Assembly: GCA_965112735.1 (NCBI GenBank)
Contig: OZ218964.1
Coordinates: forward strand, 2,170,001-2,234,000
Origin: Phaeosaccion multiseriatum
Lineage: Eukaryota > Ochrophyta, other classes
Length of the DNA: 64,000 nt
Reading direction: 5' to 3'
Shown here: one piece after another, positions 1 to 31,419 of the stretch
Layout of the letters: every line of letters starts with the position of its first letter
How positions within the stretch are numbered: the stretch's first letter is position 1
Program-made: the position numbers and the translations under genes
Notes under the pieces: model-generated
Databases searched by the model: none
Seen by the model: the letters and a program-made list of their open reading frames with translations, nothing else
Told to the model about the DNA's origin: nothing

Positions 1-298
1 GGGAGGGAGGGAGGGAGGGAGGGAGTGTGTGTGAGTGAGTGAGTGAGGGAGGGAGGGAGGGAGTGAGTGTGTGTGAGTGAGTGAGGGATGGGGGTGTTAG
101 AGGCACACGGGGAGAGGGGGTGGGAGGGCAGCAAGGCGAAGGAGGGAGGGAGGGAGGGAGAGAGAGAGAGAGGGAGGGAGGGAGGGGGAAACAGGCAGAA
201 GAAGCGACCACCACACGGCCCCACATGCACGTACCCACACACGCACTCACGCACGCACTCACGCACTCACGCACGCACTCACACACTTACTCACGCAC

Positions 299-19516
<19,218 letters not shown>

Positions 19517-19838
19517 GGCTGGTTGATCTGGTGTGCTCCGCCTCCTCCTCCCCCTCCTCCTCCTCCTCCTCCTCCCTCCTCCTCCTCCCCCTCCTCCTCC
19601 CCTTCTCCCTCAACCAGCACAAGCTCTCTCTCCTCCAATCCGCGGCCCGGCTCTACCTCTCAGCCTGCCACCCCTCACGAGTAGGCGGCACCACAGAGTT
19701 TGCAACACCTGGTCATGATCTATTTTTTTTCCTCCCTCGCCTGCTCCCCGATACCGTTTCAGAAATTTCAGCTTGCGCCCCCCTGCTCAACTGAACTGTT
19801 GTTCTTTTGCCCACTCGTTAGACACAGATAGGAGAAGG
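19517..19838. promoter_or_regulatory. Short divergent promoter region
   Basis: These 322 bases separate the start codons of the head-to-head armadillo-like (minus) and RCC1-like (plus) genes, so they must hold the transcription starts and 5' leaders of both. A CCT-rich tract occupies about 19540-19610, and the RCC1-proximal half has a short T run near 19720. No classical TATA box is obvious. The promoter role is inferred from gene orientation. Confidence 0.5.
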
Positions 19839-20604
19839 ATGGGGGAGGTGTACGCATGGGGGGAGCTGGGAAGGCGACTACCAGGAGGGAAGAAGCCACC
19901 GAAAGGCGAAGAAGGCGACGATGACTGCTGTCTGAGGCCGCTGTACGCCTCGAGGGGAGCCCAGGTGCGCAGCGTGTTCGCGGGCTTTGGCAGCGCACTG
20001 ACGGCCTCGGAGGAGCACATGTACTGGGCCAGCACTCCTCTGGATAGTGGTGAGGGAGAAGACGCCAAAGAGGTGGAAAGTGGCCAGTTTCCCGACTTTT
20101 CGGGCGTGCTCCAGGCGGCCTTTGGGGAGGGCTTCGCGCTGGTACTGCGCAGGAGCGACGAAGCCGCACAGCCTGGCCCCACAGAGGACGAGGACGAAGA
20201 CTCACTGGACGCGCAGGTCGGTTGGTTCACAGAGGAGGAGGAGGAGGAGGAGAAGGGAAGTGCACCACCTCTTGTCCACGTATTTGCCGACGTCGAAGGC
20301 CGTCACTTGCTCTCAATCTTGGCTCGTGACCCCCCCCCCCGCACACACACTCACATGGTTATCTATGGGCTGCAGGAGGGGAGGCAGGGAACGGCACGTG
20401 AAGCAGGGGAGGAGGGCGAAAATGCGACCTCGCCCCCTGCCGTCGAGACGGAGGTGTTCGCTTGTGGCAGCGGGCGTCAGGGACAGCTCGGGCTGGGGGC
20501 CTCGACACAGGTGTCGTCGCTGCCCAGAGCCGTCACCGCTCTCGACGGGATGAAGATCACTCAGGTGCTCGCAGATGCTTGTGAGAAGTGTCCCTGTGTG
20601 TCTG

Positions 20605-20645
<41 letters not shown>

Positions 20646-23600
20646 CAGTGGGGCCGCGTCTACCTCCCTCCCTACCTGCACCGGTTTCCCTCTTTCCCTC
20701 TTCATGCGCTCCTCACCTTACGACCTTTCCTTGCGTCCTCTTCCCCTCTCTATCTCTCCACCCCTCTTGCACCCCCCTCTTTGCGTCCCTCCCTCCCTCC
20801 CTCCCTCCCTCCCTCCCTCCCTCTCCCTCCCTCCCTCCCTCCCTCCCTCTCTGTCCCTCTCCGTCTCCCTACCTCAGATTGCCTGCGGCAAAGCCCATGC
20901 GGTGGCTCTAAGTGCTAAAGGAGACGTGTTCACGTGGGGCAGAGGCATGGAGGGGCAGCTTGGACACGCATCCCGATTCGCTGAGGTGCATACGGTACAG
21001 CGCGTACTTCGCTCCTGACATGCGCCCTCGCCTCCAGTGAAGAGCCCGATTCGTTACTAGCGTGTCCAATGCCATCCATTGCCATCCATTGCCATCCATT
21101 GCCATCCCCCTTCCCCCACCCTCCGCTGACCCAGCCGCCTAGAAATCGCCCTGCACTTAGAGCCCCTTTTCGGTGTCCCGCCGCGCGCTCCCTCTCTCTG
21201 TCTCTCTCGCCCTCTTCCCCAACTGCTCACCCCCTAACCCCCTCTCTCTCTGCCCCGCTGTGCCCCTTTCGGTGCTCAGGCCTGGAAGAATGAGAACTGT
21301 GATGGAGTGCAGATGTTGCCAAAAGTGGTGTCTGCCTTCACGAGCACCAAGCTCAGAGAGCGCCCTGTCACCGCCATCGCCGCGGGTGAGGCACGTTGTA
21401 TCACCAACTGCTGCTGTAGTCACGAGCAATCTATCCGTCTGTCATGCTCCTCGCATAATCCTCCCCAGGCTCAGGCCCTCCCCTCCCTCCCTCCCTCCCT
21501 CCCTCCCTCCCTCCCTCCCTCCCTCCCTCCCTCCCTCCCTCCTCCCTCCCTCCCTCCCTCCCTCCCTCCCTCCCTCCCTCCCTCCCTCCCTCCCTCCCTC
21601 CCTCCCTCCCTCCCTCCCTCCCTCCCTCCGTACCTCCCCCCACCCCGCAGGTGACAGCTTCACACTCGCGGTCACCGCAGCAGGAGATGTGTGGGGTTGG
21701 GGAGAAGGGGCCTTGGGGCAGGTGAGTGTCAAGACAGAGTGGGTGGGTGTCGGGACAGTGGGCAGGTGTCAGGATAGAGTGGGTAGGTGTCGGGACAGTG
21801 GGCAGGTGTCAGGACAGTGGGTGGGTGTCAGGACAGTGGATGGGTGTCAGGACAGAGTGGATGGGTGTCGGGACAGTGGGCAGGTGTCAGGACAGTGGAT
21901 GGGTGTCAGGACAGTGGATGGGTGTCGGGACCGTGAGTGAGTCTCAGGACAGTGGGTAGCCTTGAGCCACTTCCGTGAGGTTTGAAGGGCAGCGCGAGCG
22001 TGATGATCACTTTCCGGTCTTCCCCATCCTTTCTTTGTCCCTCACCCCTCACATTCATGGTACCCTCTCTGCCCTCACCCCTCGCCTCCACTGCCATCCC
22101 CATCCTCCCTCCTGCCCCAGCTGGGGGTGGGCCGGCTGAGCAAGGCCACTTCCCCTGTGGTAGTGCTCAAGGCCAGCGCAGCAGGGGCGTCCCCCACCGA
22201 CAAGCTCCTCTCCGCCGCAAGCACGATTGATCCGGACGGGCAAGCCACAGGTAGGCACGAGGCAGTTTCAGTTCAGCGTGGGTAGACAGTAGGTAGCTTC
22301 AGTTTCACTTCTTTTAGACCCCAATGGTCCCCATACCAGCCAACTAGTGATTGTCGTTCATACCGTCCCTTCCCTTCCCTTCCCTTCCCTTCCCTTCCCT
22401 TCCCTTCCACCCCCCCCTCTCCCCTCTTCAATTCATCACCCTCCCCCCCTCCATCCACTGCCATCCCCCCGTTACCAGGTGACCCCTTCGTGTCCGTGGC
22501 AGCGGGGTGGGCGCACGGCATGGCTCTTACCTTGAGTGGACGCGTGTGGGTGTGGGGCTTTAACCTCCACGGTCAACTCGGATTGGGTGACACCAAGAGC
22601 CGTTACAAGCCCGAGCAACTCTCCATCCTCATCCCCATCCACCCCCCGTCCTCCTCCTCCCTCCGAGGGGGACCTTCTTTCACCTCCGTCGAGGGGAGTA
22701 GTGGTGGTGGTGGTGGTGCTGCCGCTTCTTACGGCAGTGGGAGCAGCTTCTCCGGCTCAGCAACGGCGACCATGGAGGGAGTGACCGAGGCGACTTACGA
22801 GGTTGCAGAAGCGGTCATAACCAAGATATCCGCAGCCGCCTCCTCGTCTGGAGCGCTGAGCAAGGAGGGCCTGGTGCTAACGTGGGGCTCGCGCAAGTGC
22901 GGCAGATTGGGTATCCCTCTCGGGACCCAAGCTGGTGCAGCCATGCCTCCCCTTGCCATCGCCCCCTCCTCCGCCTCCGCCTCTGCCCTCAGCAGCGCGA
23001 GAGAGGTCGAGGAGGGCGATGATGGCAGCTTGGGCAGGAAGCCTCGGACCGGCCCCGGCCTGAGCAGCGCTGGCACCATTACAAGCATCACATCCATCAC
23101 CACAGATGGCAGACATCACAACACCACCACCAACAGCAAGGGTCCTGACCCTGACCGGTCTGCCCTCCTAGGTCTACTGGTACCGACGGTGGTGCCCTCC
23201 CTAGGCGAGGTGGTGGTAAGCGACTTCCAAATGGCAGACGTGGGCTGCCTTGCTCTCGTGCCCACCCGCCTCACTGGCACATGGCCTACCATGGGCTCTG
23301 CCGGCGGTCCTGACACCTCGGAAGGGGATTCTGAAACGGCTGTAACGGCTGTTCGAGACAGCAGAGTGCTGGTGCTGAGGGGGTGGGGCTTTTGGGAGGC
23401 AGAGGACATCGTCGTGCACTTCAAATGCGTGGTACGTAGGGGAGTACGTAAAGGGGTATGTTGGGGGGGGGGGAGGGTGCAAAAGCAGGCAGGCGTATGG
23501 ACGGGCAGGCATACTCACTCACTCACTCACTCACTCACTCACTCACTCACTCACTCACTCACTCACTCACTCACTCACTCACTCACTCACTCACTCACTC

Positions 23601-24625
23601 ACTCACTCACTCACTCACTCACTCACTCACTCACTCACTCACTCACTCACTCACTCACTCACTCACTCACTCACTCACTCACTCACTCACTCACTCACTC
23701 ACTCACTCACTCACTCACTCACTCACTCACTCACTCACTCACTCATTCACTCATTCACTCACTCACCCACTCACGTACTCACTCACTCACTCACTCACTC
23801 ACTCACTCACTCACTCACTCACTCACTCACTCACTCACTCACTCACTCACTCGCTCACTCACTCTCTCACTCACTCACTCACTCACTCACTCACTCACTC
23901 ACTCACTCACTCACTCACTCACTCACTCACTCACTCACTCACTCACTCACTCACTCACTCACTCACGCACTCACGCGCTCACGCACTCACGCGCTCACGC
24001 ACTCACGCACTCACGCACTCACGCACTCACGCACTTACACACTCTCGCACTTACCCACTTACCCACTTACCCACTCACTCACCCACTCACGCCCGTGCTG
24101 ACGCTCTCACTCATTCGCTCACTCACTCGCTGCGTGCAGGACGACCCTTCTCTGGCGAGGTCGGCGATTGGATACTTCCGCCCCCCCCCCCCTCCCCCCT
24201 CCTCCTCCTCCTCCTCCTCCTCCTCCTCCTGCTCGAGGTCCGGCGGACAGGAGATAACGTGCCGCATCCCCAACTTCCCGGAGGTGAGTGAGGACGCGGG
24301 CTGTTGAGTGAGGATGGGGGCTGTTGAGTGAGGGTGCGGGCTGTTGAGTGAGGGTGCGGGCTGTTGAGTGAGGGTGCGGGCTGTTGAGTGAGGATGGGGG
24401 CTGTTGAGTGAGGGTGCGGGCTGTTGAGTGAGGATGGGGGCTGTTGAGTGAGGGTGCGGGCTGTTGAGTGAGGGTGCGGGCTGTTGAGTGAGGGTGCGGG
24501 CTGTTGAGTGAGGGTGCGGGCTGTTGAGTGAGGGTGCGGGCTGTTGAGTGAGGATGGGGGCTGTTGCTTGGCCTTTGCCTCTAGATGTCTGTCAATCCCG
24601 CCTCTCCCTTTCTCTCTCCCTCTTC

Positions 24626-24667
<42 letters not shown>

Positions 24668-25808
24668 TCCATTCTCTCACCCCCCTCCCTTTTCTCTCTG
24701 CATCTCTTTCTCTCGCTCTCTGCTCTCTCTCTCTCTCTCTCTCCCTCTCTCTCTGTCTCTCTCTCTCTCTCTCTCTCCCCTCCCTCTATCTCGCCCCCTC
24801 TCTCTCGCTCTCTGCTCTCTCTCTCTCTCTCCCTGCCCCCACCAATCCCCGCAATGAAAACCACACACATGCACCCACCCCCACCCACACACCCACACAC
24901 CCACACATCCACATACACCCACACACCCACACACCCACATACACCCACACACCCACATACACACATACACCCACACACCCACACACCCACATACACACAT
25001 ACACCCACACACCCACACACCCACATACACCCACACATCCACATACACCCACACACCCACACACCCACATACACCCACACACCCACATACACACATACAC
25101 CCACACACCCACACACCCACATACACACATACACCCACACACCCACACACCCACATACACCCACACACCCACACACCCACATACACCCACACACCCACAC
25201 ACCCACCCCCACCCACACACCCACACACCCACATACACCCACACATCCACATACACCCACACACCCACACACCCACATACACCCACACACCCACATACAC
25301 ACATACACCCACACACCCACACACCCACATACACACATACACCCACACACCCACACACCCACATACACCCACACACCCACACACCCACATACACCCACAC
25401 ACCCACACACCCACACACCCACACGCACCCACTAACCCATTGACTTACCATACCCACGTAGGCCTGTGACGTCACAGTGGACGTGGCCATGGACGGTCTG
25501 CACTTCACAGGACGACCCGTGCCGTTTCGCTTCTTCACAGAGCTCGTCCCGACCTCTGTAAGTCCCTCCATGTGTCGCAGAGTCAGCGCTCCGGAGGCGG
25601 CGGCGGTGGTGCGCATCGAGGGAGAGAACTTCTTCCACTCCGAGTATTTGAGTGTGCGCTTCACAGAGACCCTGCTCCCCCCCGGGACGGTCGGCAGAAA
25701 GGAGCCACAGGGGGGAGAGGGGCCCGAGCGAGTGCCGCAGGGAGAGAGAGAGCCGCGCGTGGTCACCATGCCTGCACGGCTTGTCATCAACGACGAAGGC
25801 CTAGAGGT

Positions 25809-25841
<33 letters not shown>

Positions 25842-28800
25842 AGTGAGAGAGCATACCCATGCCGAGAATGGCCCATGCCGAGATATCATACGCTCAAGCT
25901 TTCCTCCTCTTACTCCCCCCCTCCCCCCCTCCCTTCCTCCCTCTCTTCCCCACCGCCCCCCTCTCTCTCGTGTTGCCGATGCGCTCTGCCCTTTGCCCTT
26001 TGCTCTGTCTGCGATGCTGTGGTATATCCGCTTGTGCTGCGTGTGTGTACGTGTGTGTGTGCGTGTGTGCGTGCGTGCGTGCAGTGCATTGAGTGCGACG
26101 CTCCCACGGTGGAGGGCTCCCTGCCCTTCGTCGCGGACGTGAGCTTGTCCGCCGACGGAGCCACATACACGAGGTGGGTCACCGTGTTCGCCATCTGTAA
26201 CTCGCCATCTGTGATGATGCGTTTCTCCCCGCACTCACCTGCTTGCCTCGTCACTCATGCCCACTCATGCCCACTCATGCCCACTCATGCCCACTCGTGC
26301 TAGCTAGGCTGCTCACCTTGTTTCATTCGCTCAGCCAAGCTATTCCTCTCTTCGAAACTGACTCCCTCTGCGCCTCTGCCCGCCCATACGCCTGCCTGCC
26401 CATATGCCTGCCCACATACCTAACTACCCATGTGCTCCCTCCGCAGGTCTCACGGCATGAGCTTCTTGCTGCAAGACGCTCGAGCGGAGAGCGTGTCCCC
26501 TCCTTCCTTCTCCTGCACGGGGCAGCGGGAACTGCGCATCATTGGTCCGAGCATGTTCGCTTCACCCGACCTCGCCGCTCAAATTCGAGTCAAGGGGACT
26601 TACGTCAGCCTCAAGAAGGTGAGACAGTGAGCAGTGGGGGAGTTGGTGGTACGGAATGATGTATAGTGTGGGGTACTCTGTGAGTGAGGGAAGTTGGGGA
26701 GCAAAGCAAGAAGACGCAAACACGCCAAACAAACACAAGCAAAGCAACAAAGCAAGCAAAACTTTCTCTGACCCAGCCCCCCTGGTGTCACTTACGAAAG
26801 GTTACGTACGAGGCGTGTAGCGGCGACGTGACTTGCACGGTACCTGACCTCAGCGCCTTTATGGATGAGGCGGGGCCTGCCGCCGTGGAGGTGAGTGGCT
26901 GCGAGCGAGGGGGGAGGGGGGATGGCAGTGAATGGGGATGGCAAGGGGGGGTAATCCTTTGGCTGTGGCTGGTCGGGACAGGGTTCAGTGGACTGAGACT
27001 AAAACTGAAACTGAGACTAAAACTGAAACTGAGAGGGAGGGATGGAGGGAGGGACAGGGGAGAGCTGCATGTGGTGGACTAACTCTAACGTGGACATTTG
27101 AGTGCAACCACCCTTCGATTGGTTTGCACTCACCACTTCCCTCCCCCCCAAAGGTGGACATCGAATTGACAGTAGATGGAGCCTTCTTCTCTCGGGTGCC
27201 CCACCCTGTCATGCTGTACCGAGAGCTCGACTGGCACGCGGAGGAAGACCTCTTCCTCAAACGGGACCGTGTCACGCTCACCCTCACTGCCACCGTGGCG
27301 GACGCCGGCTGCCTGCGAGCATGGTGCGTGCGTGCGTGGATGGATGGATGGGTGGGTGGGTGGATGCGTGGGTGGGTGGGTGCGTGCGTGCGTGGATGGG
27401 TGTGTGGGTGCGTAGGTTCCTACTGCGATCTCAAGACAGTAGTGAAGACTCGCTTTCGCATAGCCTGACACCTTTCTGATATAACATATCACGTGGGGAG
27501 GTGTGAGGTGTCTGAGAGACCCCATCTACGTACTTATCTACGTACTTATGTACGTACTTTATCTACGTATTTATCTACGAACTGCTCTTCGTATTGCGAT
27601 TGATCTCAACACGGGAGGTGTGTGAGTCTAACCCAAAGCGCGTCTCTTTGCGGGAGAGCGTTGAACGATGTGCCCTCATCCTTTTTACGTCCCCATCCAC
27701 GGCCACCCCTCCCTCGTGCTCATCATCCACTACCATCCACTACCATCCACTACCATCCACTGCCACCACGGCCATCCACTGCCATCCACTGTCATCCACT
27801 GCCATCTCTCCTCCCCTCCCATAGCACCGAAGCGGCGGCCGTTTACTTGTCCAACGCCGACCTGGGCATCGAGGAGCGCCTTCCTGCCGACCTCACCATC
27901 ACTGCAGAGGAGGGAGAGAGGGGCACGGTGGCGAGGGAGGGGAGCAAGGCGGAGGGGCAAGGACAGGACAAGGGGCCGGGGCCGGGCGAGACGGGAGAGG
28001 GAGGCGTGGAGACGGTCGGCAGAGGCAGGGGGGAGGGGGAGGGGGACGGAGAGGGTAACCTCCTCGCGGAGTCGATGCAGCACAAGGTCACTATTCAGTG
28101 CTCGTTCCACCCTGAGGAGCTGCGTAGGAGGGCAAAGCATTTGCCGGATGTGGAGAGGGAGGGGGCCCAGGCGGAACAGGAGGGAGGAGAGGGGGGAGGC
28201 GAGGAGCAGGCTAGCGAAGAGCCTCGCCAAGAGGGCGAGGAGGGGGAGGAGGAGGGCGGAACAGGCGACGCAACAACAGCAGTTGGTGATACAAAGGCCC
28301 CCTCAATGGGCATGCTGCTTCGGTGTGAGGTGTCGCTGAACGGGGAGGACTGCGCAGGTTCGGCCCGTCCTTCGGCAGCAGTGGCCTCTCTCCTCGCATC
28401 AGGAGCAGCAGTTGGTGATACAGCAGCAGAAGCAGTTGGTGATATAGCGGCAGCGGGAGGAGGGACAGAGGGCGACCCAACACTAGGAGAGGGGGTAGGG
28501 CCTGCAACCGAGGGGCAAGGCGCGGGCACCGAGTCATCCACTGCCATCCCCGCCTCCTCCTCGACTGCTGCCCACAGAGCGCTGATGGTGCGTCTTTACG
28601 ACCTTCCGCAGCTCTCGGGATTGAACGGAAGCCCTGCCAGCGGCAGCAACACGAGCAGCCCCGACGACCCGGCTGTGTCTGTGCCTGTGCCTGTCTCGAT
28701 GGGCAGCAAGGCCTCCGTATCGGGCGTAGGCCTCTTGGAGACGGAGCGGGTGGTTGTGCGACTCACAGGTTCGCTTGCGAAGGTCAAGGGTGGCGGCGGA

Positions 28801-29085
28801 GGGGGGGGAGGAGGAGACGAAGACAGGGAAGATGTTCAGGAGCCGGTGGTGTTGGTGGACATTCCCGCTCGGGTGCTTAGTGCCGACGGAGAGACGCCTG
28901 CTGCTGTTCAGGGAGGAGAGGGAGAGGAAGAGGAGGCCGCGAGCAAGGTGGTGGAGTTTACGGTGCCGCTGTCGTACCCGGACACCTTCAACATGAAGGC
29001 CCCGGCGGAGGTGTCTGTGTCTCTGGACGGGGGCGTCAACTTCACTCAGACGGTGCCGGCTCTTCAAGTCACCCTCAAGAAGTAG
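19839..29085 (+). CDS. RCC1-repeat protein with filamin/IPT-like C-terminal modules
   Basis: Thirteen exons give 1454 residues with an intact frame: 19839-20564, 20878-20985, 21280-21385, 21651-21721, 22121-22250, 22479-23431, 24140-24283, 25462-25806, 26085-26173, 26447-26618, 26801-26890, 27154-27323, 27825-29085. The N-terminal ~610 residues carry RCC1 (beta-propeller) repeats with the typical sequence: VFACGSGRQGQLGLG, IACGKAHAVALSAKGDVFTWG, AAGWAHGMALTLSGRVWVWG. RCC1 propellers act as guanine-exchange or protein-binding platforms. From about residue 620 onward the protein consists of beta-sandwich modules with the signature of IPT/TIG or filamin repeats, such as VTVDVAMDGLHFTG, VSLNGEDCAG and VSVSLDGGVNFT, a fold used for protein or glycan contacts. 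The final 1.26 kb exon is Glu- and Gly-rich and contains three copies of a dispersed intronic motif translated as AVGDT/AVGDI. The start was chosen because MGEVYAWGELG opens the first propeller blade. Exact substrate unknown. Confidence 0.88.
21480..21629. repeat. CCCT array at a 3' splice site
   Basis: About 37 units directly upstream of the acceptor at 21650 of the RCC1-like gene, serving in place as its pyrimidine tract. Confidence 0.95.
21725..21957. repeat. GTGTCAGGACAGTGG minisatellite
   Basis: Degenerate units of about 20 bp that begin at the donor after position 21721. Confidence 0.88.
23514..24110. repeat. ACTC array
   Basis: About 600 bases of ACTC with a few variants, filling the intron before exon 24140-24283. 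Confidence 0.96.
24284..24562. repeat. 20-bp minisatellite starting at a splice donor
   Basis: About 13 units of GTGAGGGTGCGGGCTGTTGA type. The first unit contains the real donor GTGAGT of exon 24140-24283. Confidence 0.93.
24600..25432. repeat. CT tract followed by CA-rich hexamer array
   Basis: CT-rich sequence (24600-24836), then over 550 bases of CACCCA/CATACA units up to the acceptor near 25461. Confidence 0.95.
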
Positions 29086-29700
29086 AGCCAGAAGCGGGTC
29101 TACACCCCCTACCCTACCCTACCCTGTAGCCACGTACTCGCGCATTTGGTTCGAAAACAGTTCTAAAAGAAGCAAAGGCTTTGCTACTATTCGCCCTATT
29201 GTGCCATCGTCAGTTACGAGAGAACACATACGTAATTGAACGCCTGACGTGCTACCTGCCACCGGCCGGCCGGCCGCACCTGTGTGGCATCAGCCGCTTT
29301 GCTCGGCCCACCCATCACACGTTATTGCTTGAGCAAACGCGGGCCGGGCACAATGGGCAGTACCAACCAGTCTCCGTCAGGGACCTCAGAGAGCGAGAGT
29401 GGGATCAAGGCAGCACGTGCGTGTATGTCCACCCACTAGCTACCTATCATACAGCAGCTCTGTGTGTTCGCCGAGGGGTGGTTCGCACCTTCGCACCCCC
29501 CCCCTGTTGTTGTTTCTGCTGTACCACAAAGTGCTGTACCTCCAATGTTTGTCCGCCTCAGCTGAACCTCACGCCTTGGGAACCTCCTCCTCCTCGGCTG
29601 CCCCCTTCTTGCCGGCGGCGGTCCTCTTGTTCTTGTTCTTGCTGCCCCCCGGGGTGGGGCTGGTGGCAGCTGCGGCGTGCTCCTCGGCCTTGGGGGCGCT
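29086..29700. other. Convergent intergenic region
   Basis: This gap lies between the stop codons of the RCC1-like gene (plus) and the ATPase gene (minus) and should hold both 3' ends. A short run of CCCTA-like units sits near 29105-29130 and a CCGGCCGGCCGGCCG run near 29267-29281. I see no coding exon and no long simple repeat. Confidence 0.5.
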
Positions 29701-31419
29701 CTACCTCTTCCTCTTCCTCTTGCCCTGCTGAGCAGTGCCCTTGACTCCCTTGGCCCAGTCCTTAGCAATGCTCTTAAGGTCTCCCCGCCTCCGTCGTACC
29801 GCCGCCGCCTTTATTTCTCTCCGCTTCTTAATGACTTGCTCATACACCCTGTGCATTGGACCAATGGTCCGGCTCTTCTCATCCCACCACAGCACATAGC
29901 TGCGGAGCAGGTAATCAAGGCTGAGGATTTCCTTCTGCTTCGTCACATCACTGCGCAAAAGTTGCAGAGGAGACCCACGCAGCTTATCCAGTACGCGCTG
30001 GCGGCAATCTCTCGTAGCAAAGCATGCCTCCCACCTATCTGCACCCGGCTCACTGACGAAAGCTGCATAATCGTCTCCTTCCCGAGCTTCCAAGATAGAG
30101 GATAGCATCCCCCCCCATCCTCCTTGATTGGCATCCAGGGCCTCCTTAAGAGACTCTCCCAAGCGGAGCCTGGAGTGCACGCTAAAGACCTGCCCCGCAT
30201 GCCCCCCCACCGCATCCCACAGCATCTCAAACTCATCTTCCGTGAAGAACTCGATGCGCTTGCCGTCATCGAAACGCTCTGCATCTCGCACCAGCTCCCT
30301 GCGCGCCTCCTCTTTTCGCCACAGGGTCACCTCTTCGCGACTAAACCCGTTCGGGGAGGAGTGTCTGTGCTTTCTGAGGTCGTCCCAGAGGTACTCGGTG
30401 CTCTCCACAATCACGGGAACTCTGGAGGTGCCGTCCTGCCACTTTTCAAGAATGCTGAAGAGCGTCTCAAAAACAGCCTTCCCTGCGGCTGTATCCTGGC
30501 CATCCTCCGGTCTAACGAGCTTCTCCACCTCCCTGATGACGAGCGCAGGTGGCGTCTGGCCCTCCTCGCAGGCAACACTCTCAAGATGATCAAGAAATAC
30601 TCTGCACGTTGTTTCCCCCTTGGAGCCCCCGATGATGTCATCGACGGCTCTGGCCATGGCTGCCAGCTCCGCAGCAATTACTGCAGGGGCTCCTTGGTTA
30701 ATCGCCCTCTTCACTTTGGTCTTCAAGCCGAAAGTCGATTTGCCCCTCCACCTCCACCCATAGGAGGCAAGCCCAACTCTGTTATACATGGTGACTTTGT
30801 CATACATCTCATCTACAATGCGCAAAGCAGCCCCCTTAATTGAGCCTTACCCCCCCAGCCAGTCCAGCTTCTTAACACCGTCCTGGCGCTGGCGCTCCTG
30901 CAAGTATTCGCTCCACAAGAGCTCAGGGAAGTCGTCCGCGTTGATCCTGACCCCCTTCTTGAGGTTTACCTCCACCACCAGCCTCCCCTCTGCTCTCCAC
31001 TCCTTGATGGCCTCCTGCATGGTGCGGGTCTTGCCCACCGACCTGCGGCCCCACACCATCAGGACTGAATCAGCAGGGTCCTGGGACACGCACGTCTTCA
31101 AAGTCTTCAGGTAGGCGCCGTGGTTGAGACGAGGGAGCTTCTGCGTGCCTGATATAGAAGCGGAACGAAGTGAGTGAACAGCCAACAAGAGAGCGCGCCG
31201 TCCATACCAGCCCGCGCCATCGCTCTTACCTGTCCACCGCCTTGAGGGAGGCTCTCCAGTATCTTGCTTCATGTAAAGCACAGAAGACGCGCGACGATTT
31301 GGACTTGGAGAGGGGGGGATGCTCGTCACGGCCCTCAGTGAGGCTGTTTCAGCTCCCGGGTGCTGCGACAGAGAACAAAGTTCCGGAGCACGGTCTTGTT
31401 GGTGGGAGAAGCAAGGCAT
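29701..31419 (-). CDS. P-loop AAA-type ATPase with C-terminal winged-helix-like segment
   Basis: Exons 31419-31230, 31148-30851 and 30778-29701 give 521 residues. The first intron (81 nt) has clear GTAAGA and TCAG ends. The second is needed because an in-frame TAA lies at 30849-30847; removing a 72-nt GTAAGG-to-AACAG segment (30850-30779) restores one frame. If that intron is not real, the gene is interrupted and the downstream part is an ORF of 374 residues. Walker A is GRRSVGKT (about residues 97-104). A hydrophobic strand ALVIREVE (about 241-248) fits Walker B, and VPVIVEST fits a sensor strand. The segment ending LDYLLRSYVLWWDEKSRTIG resembles the winged-helix part of archaeal ATPase-like STAND/AAA proteins. 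The protein ends in KRKRKR, a possible nuclear signal. The gene is nearly free of simple repeats, unlike its neighbours, which might reflect transfer or retroposition. The start Met is uncertain; a later one exists at MKQDTGEP. Confidence 0.65.

Noticed and set aside
23458-24307. Long Thr-His-Ser-Leu open frames
   Set aside because: Translation of the ACTC array; the surrounding RCC1-like exons splice around it in phase.
24544-25443. His/Thr/Pro-rich and Cys/Gly/Val-rich open frames
   Set aside because: Artefacts of CT and CA-hexamer arrays inside one intron.
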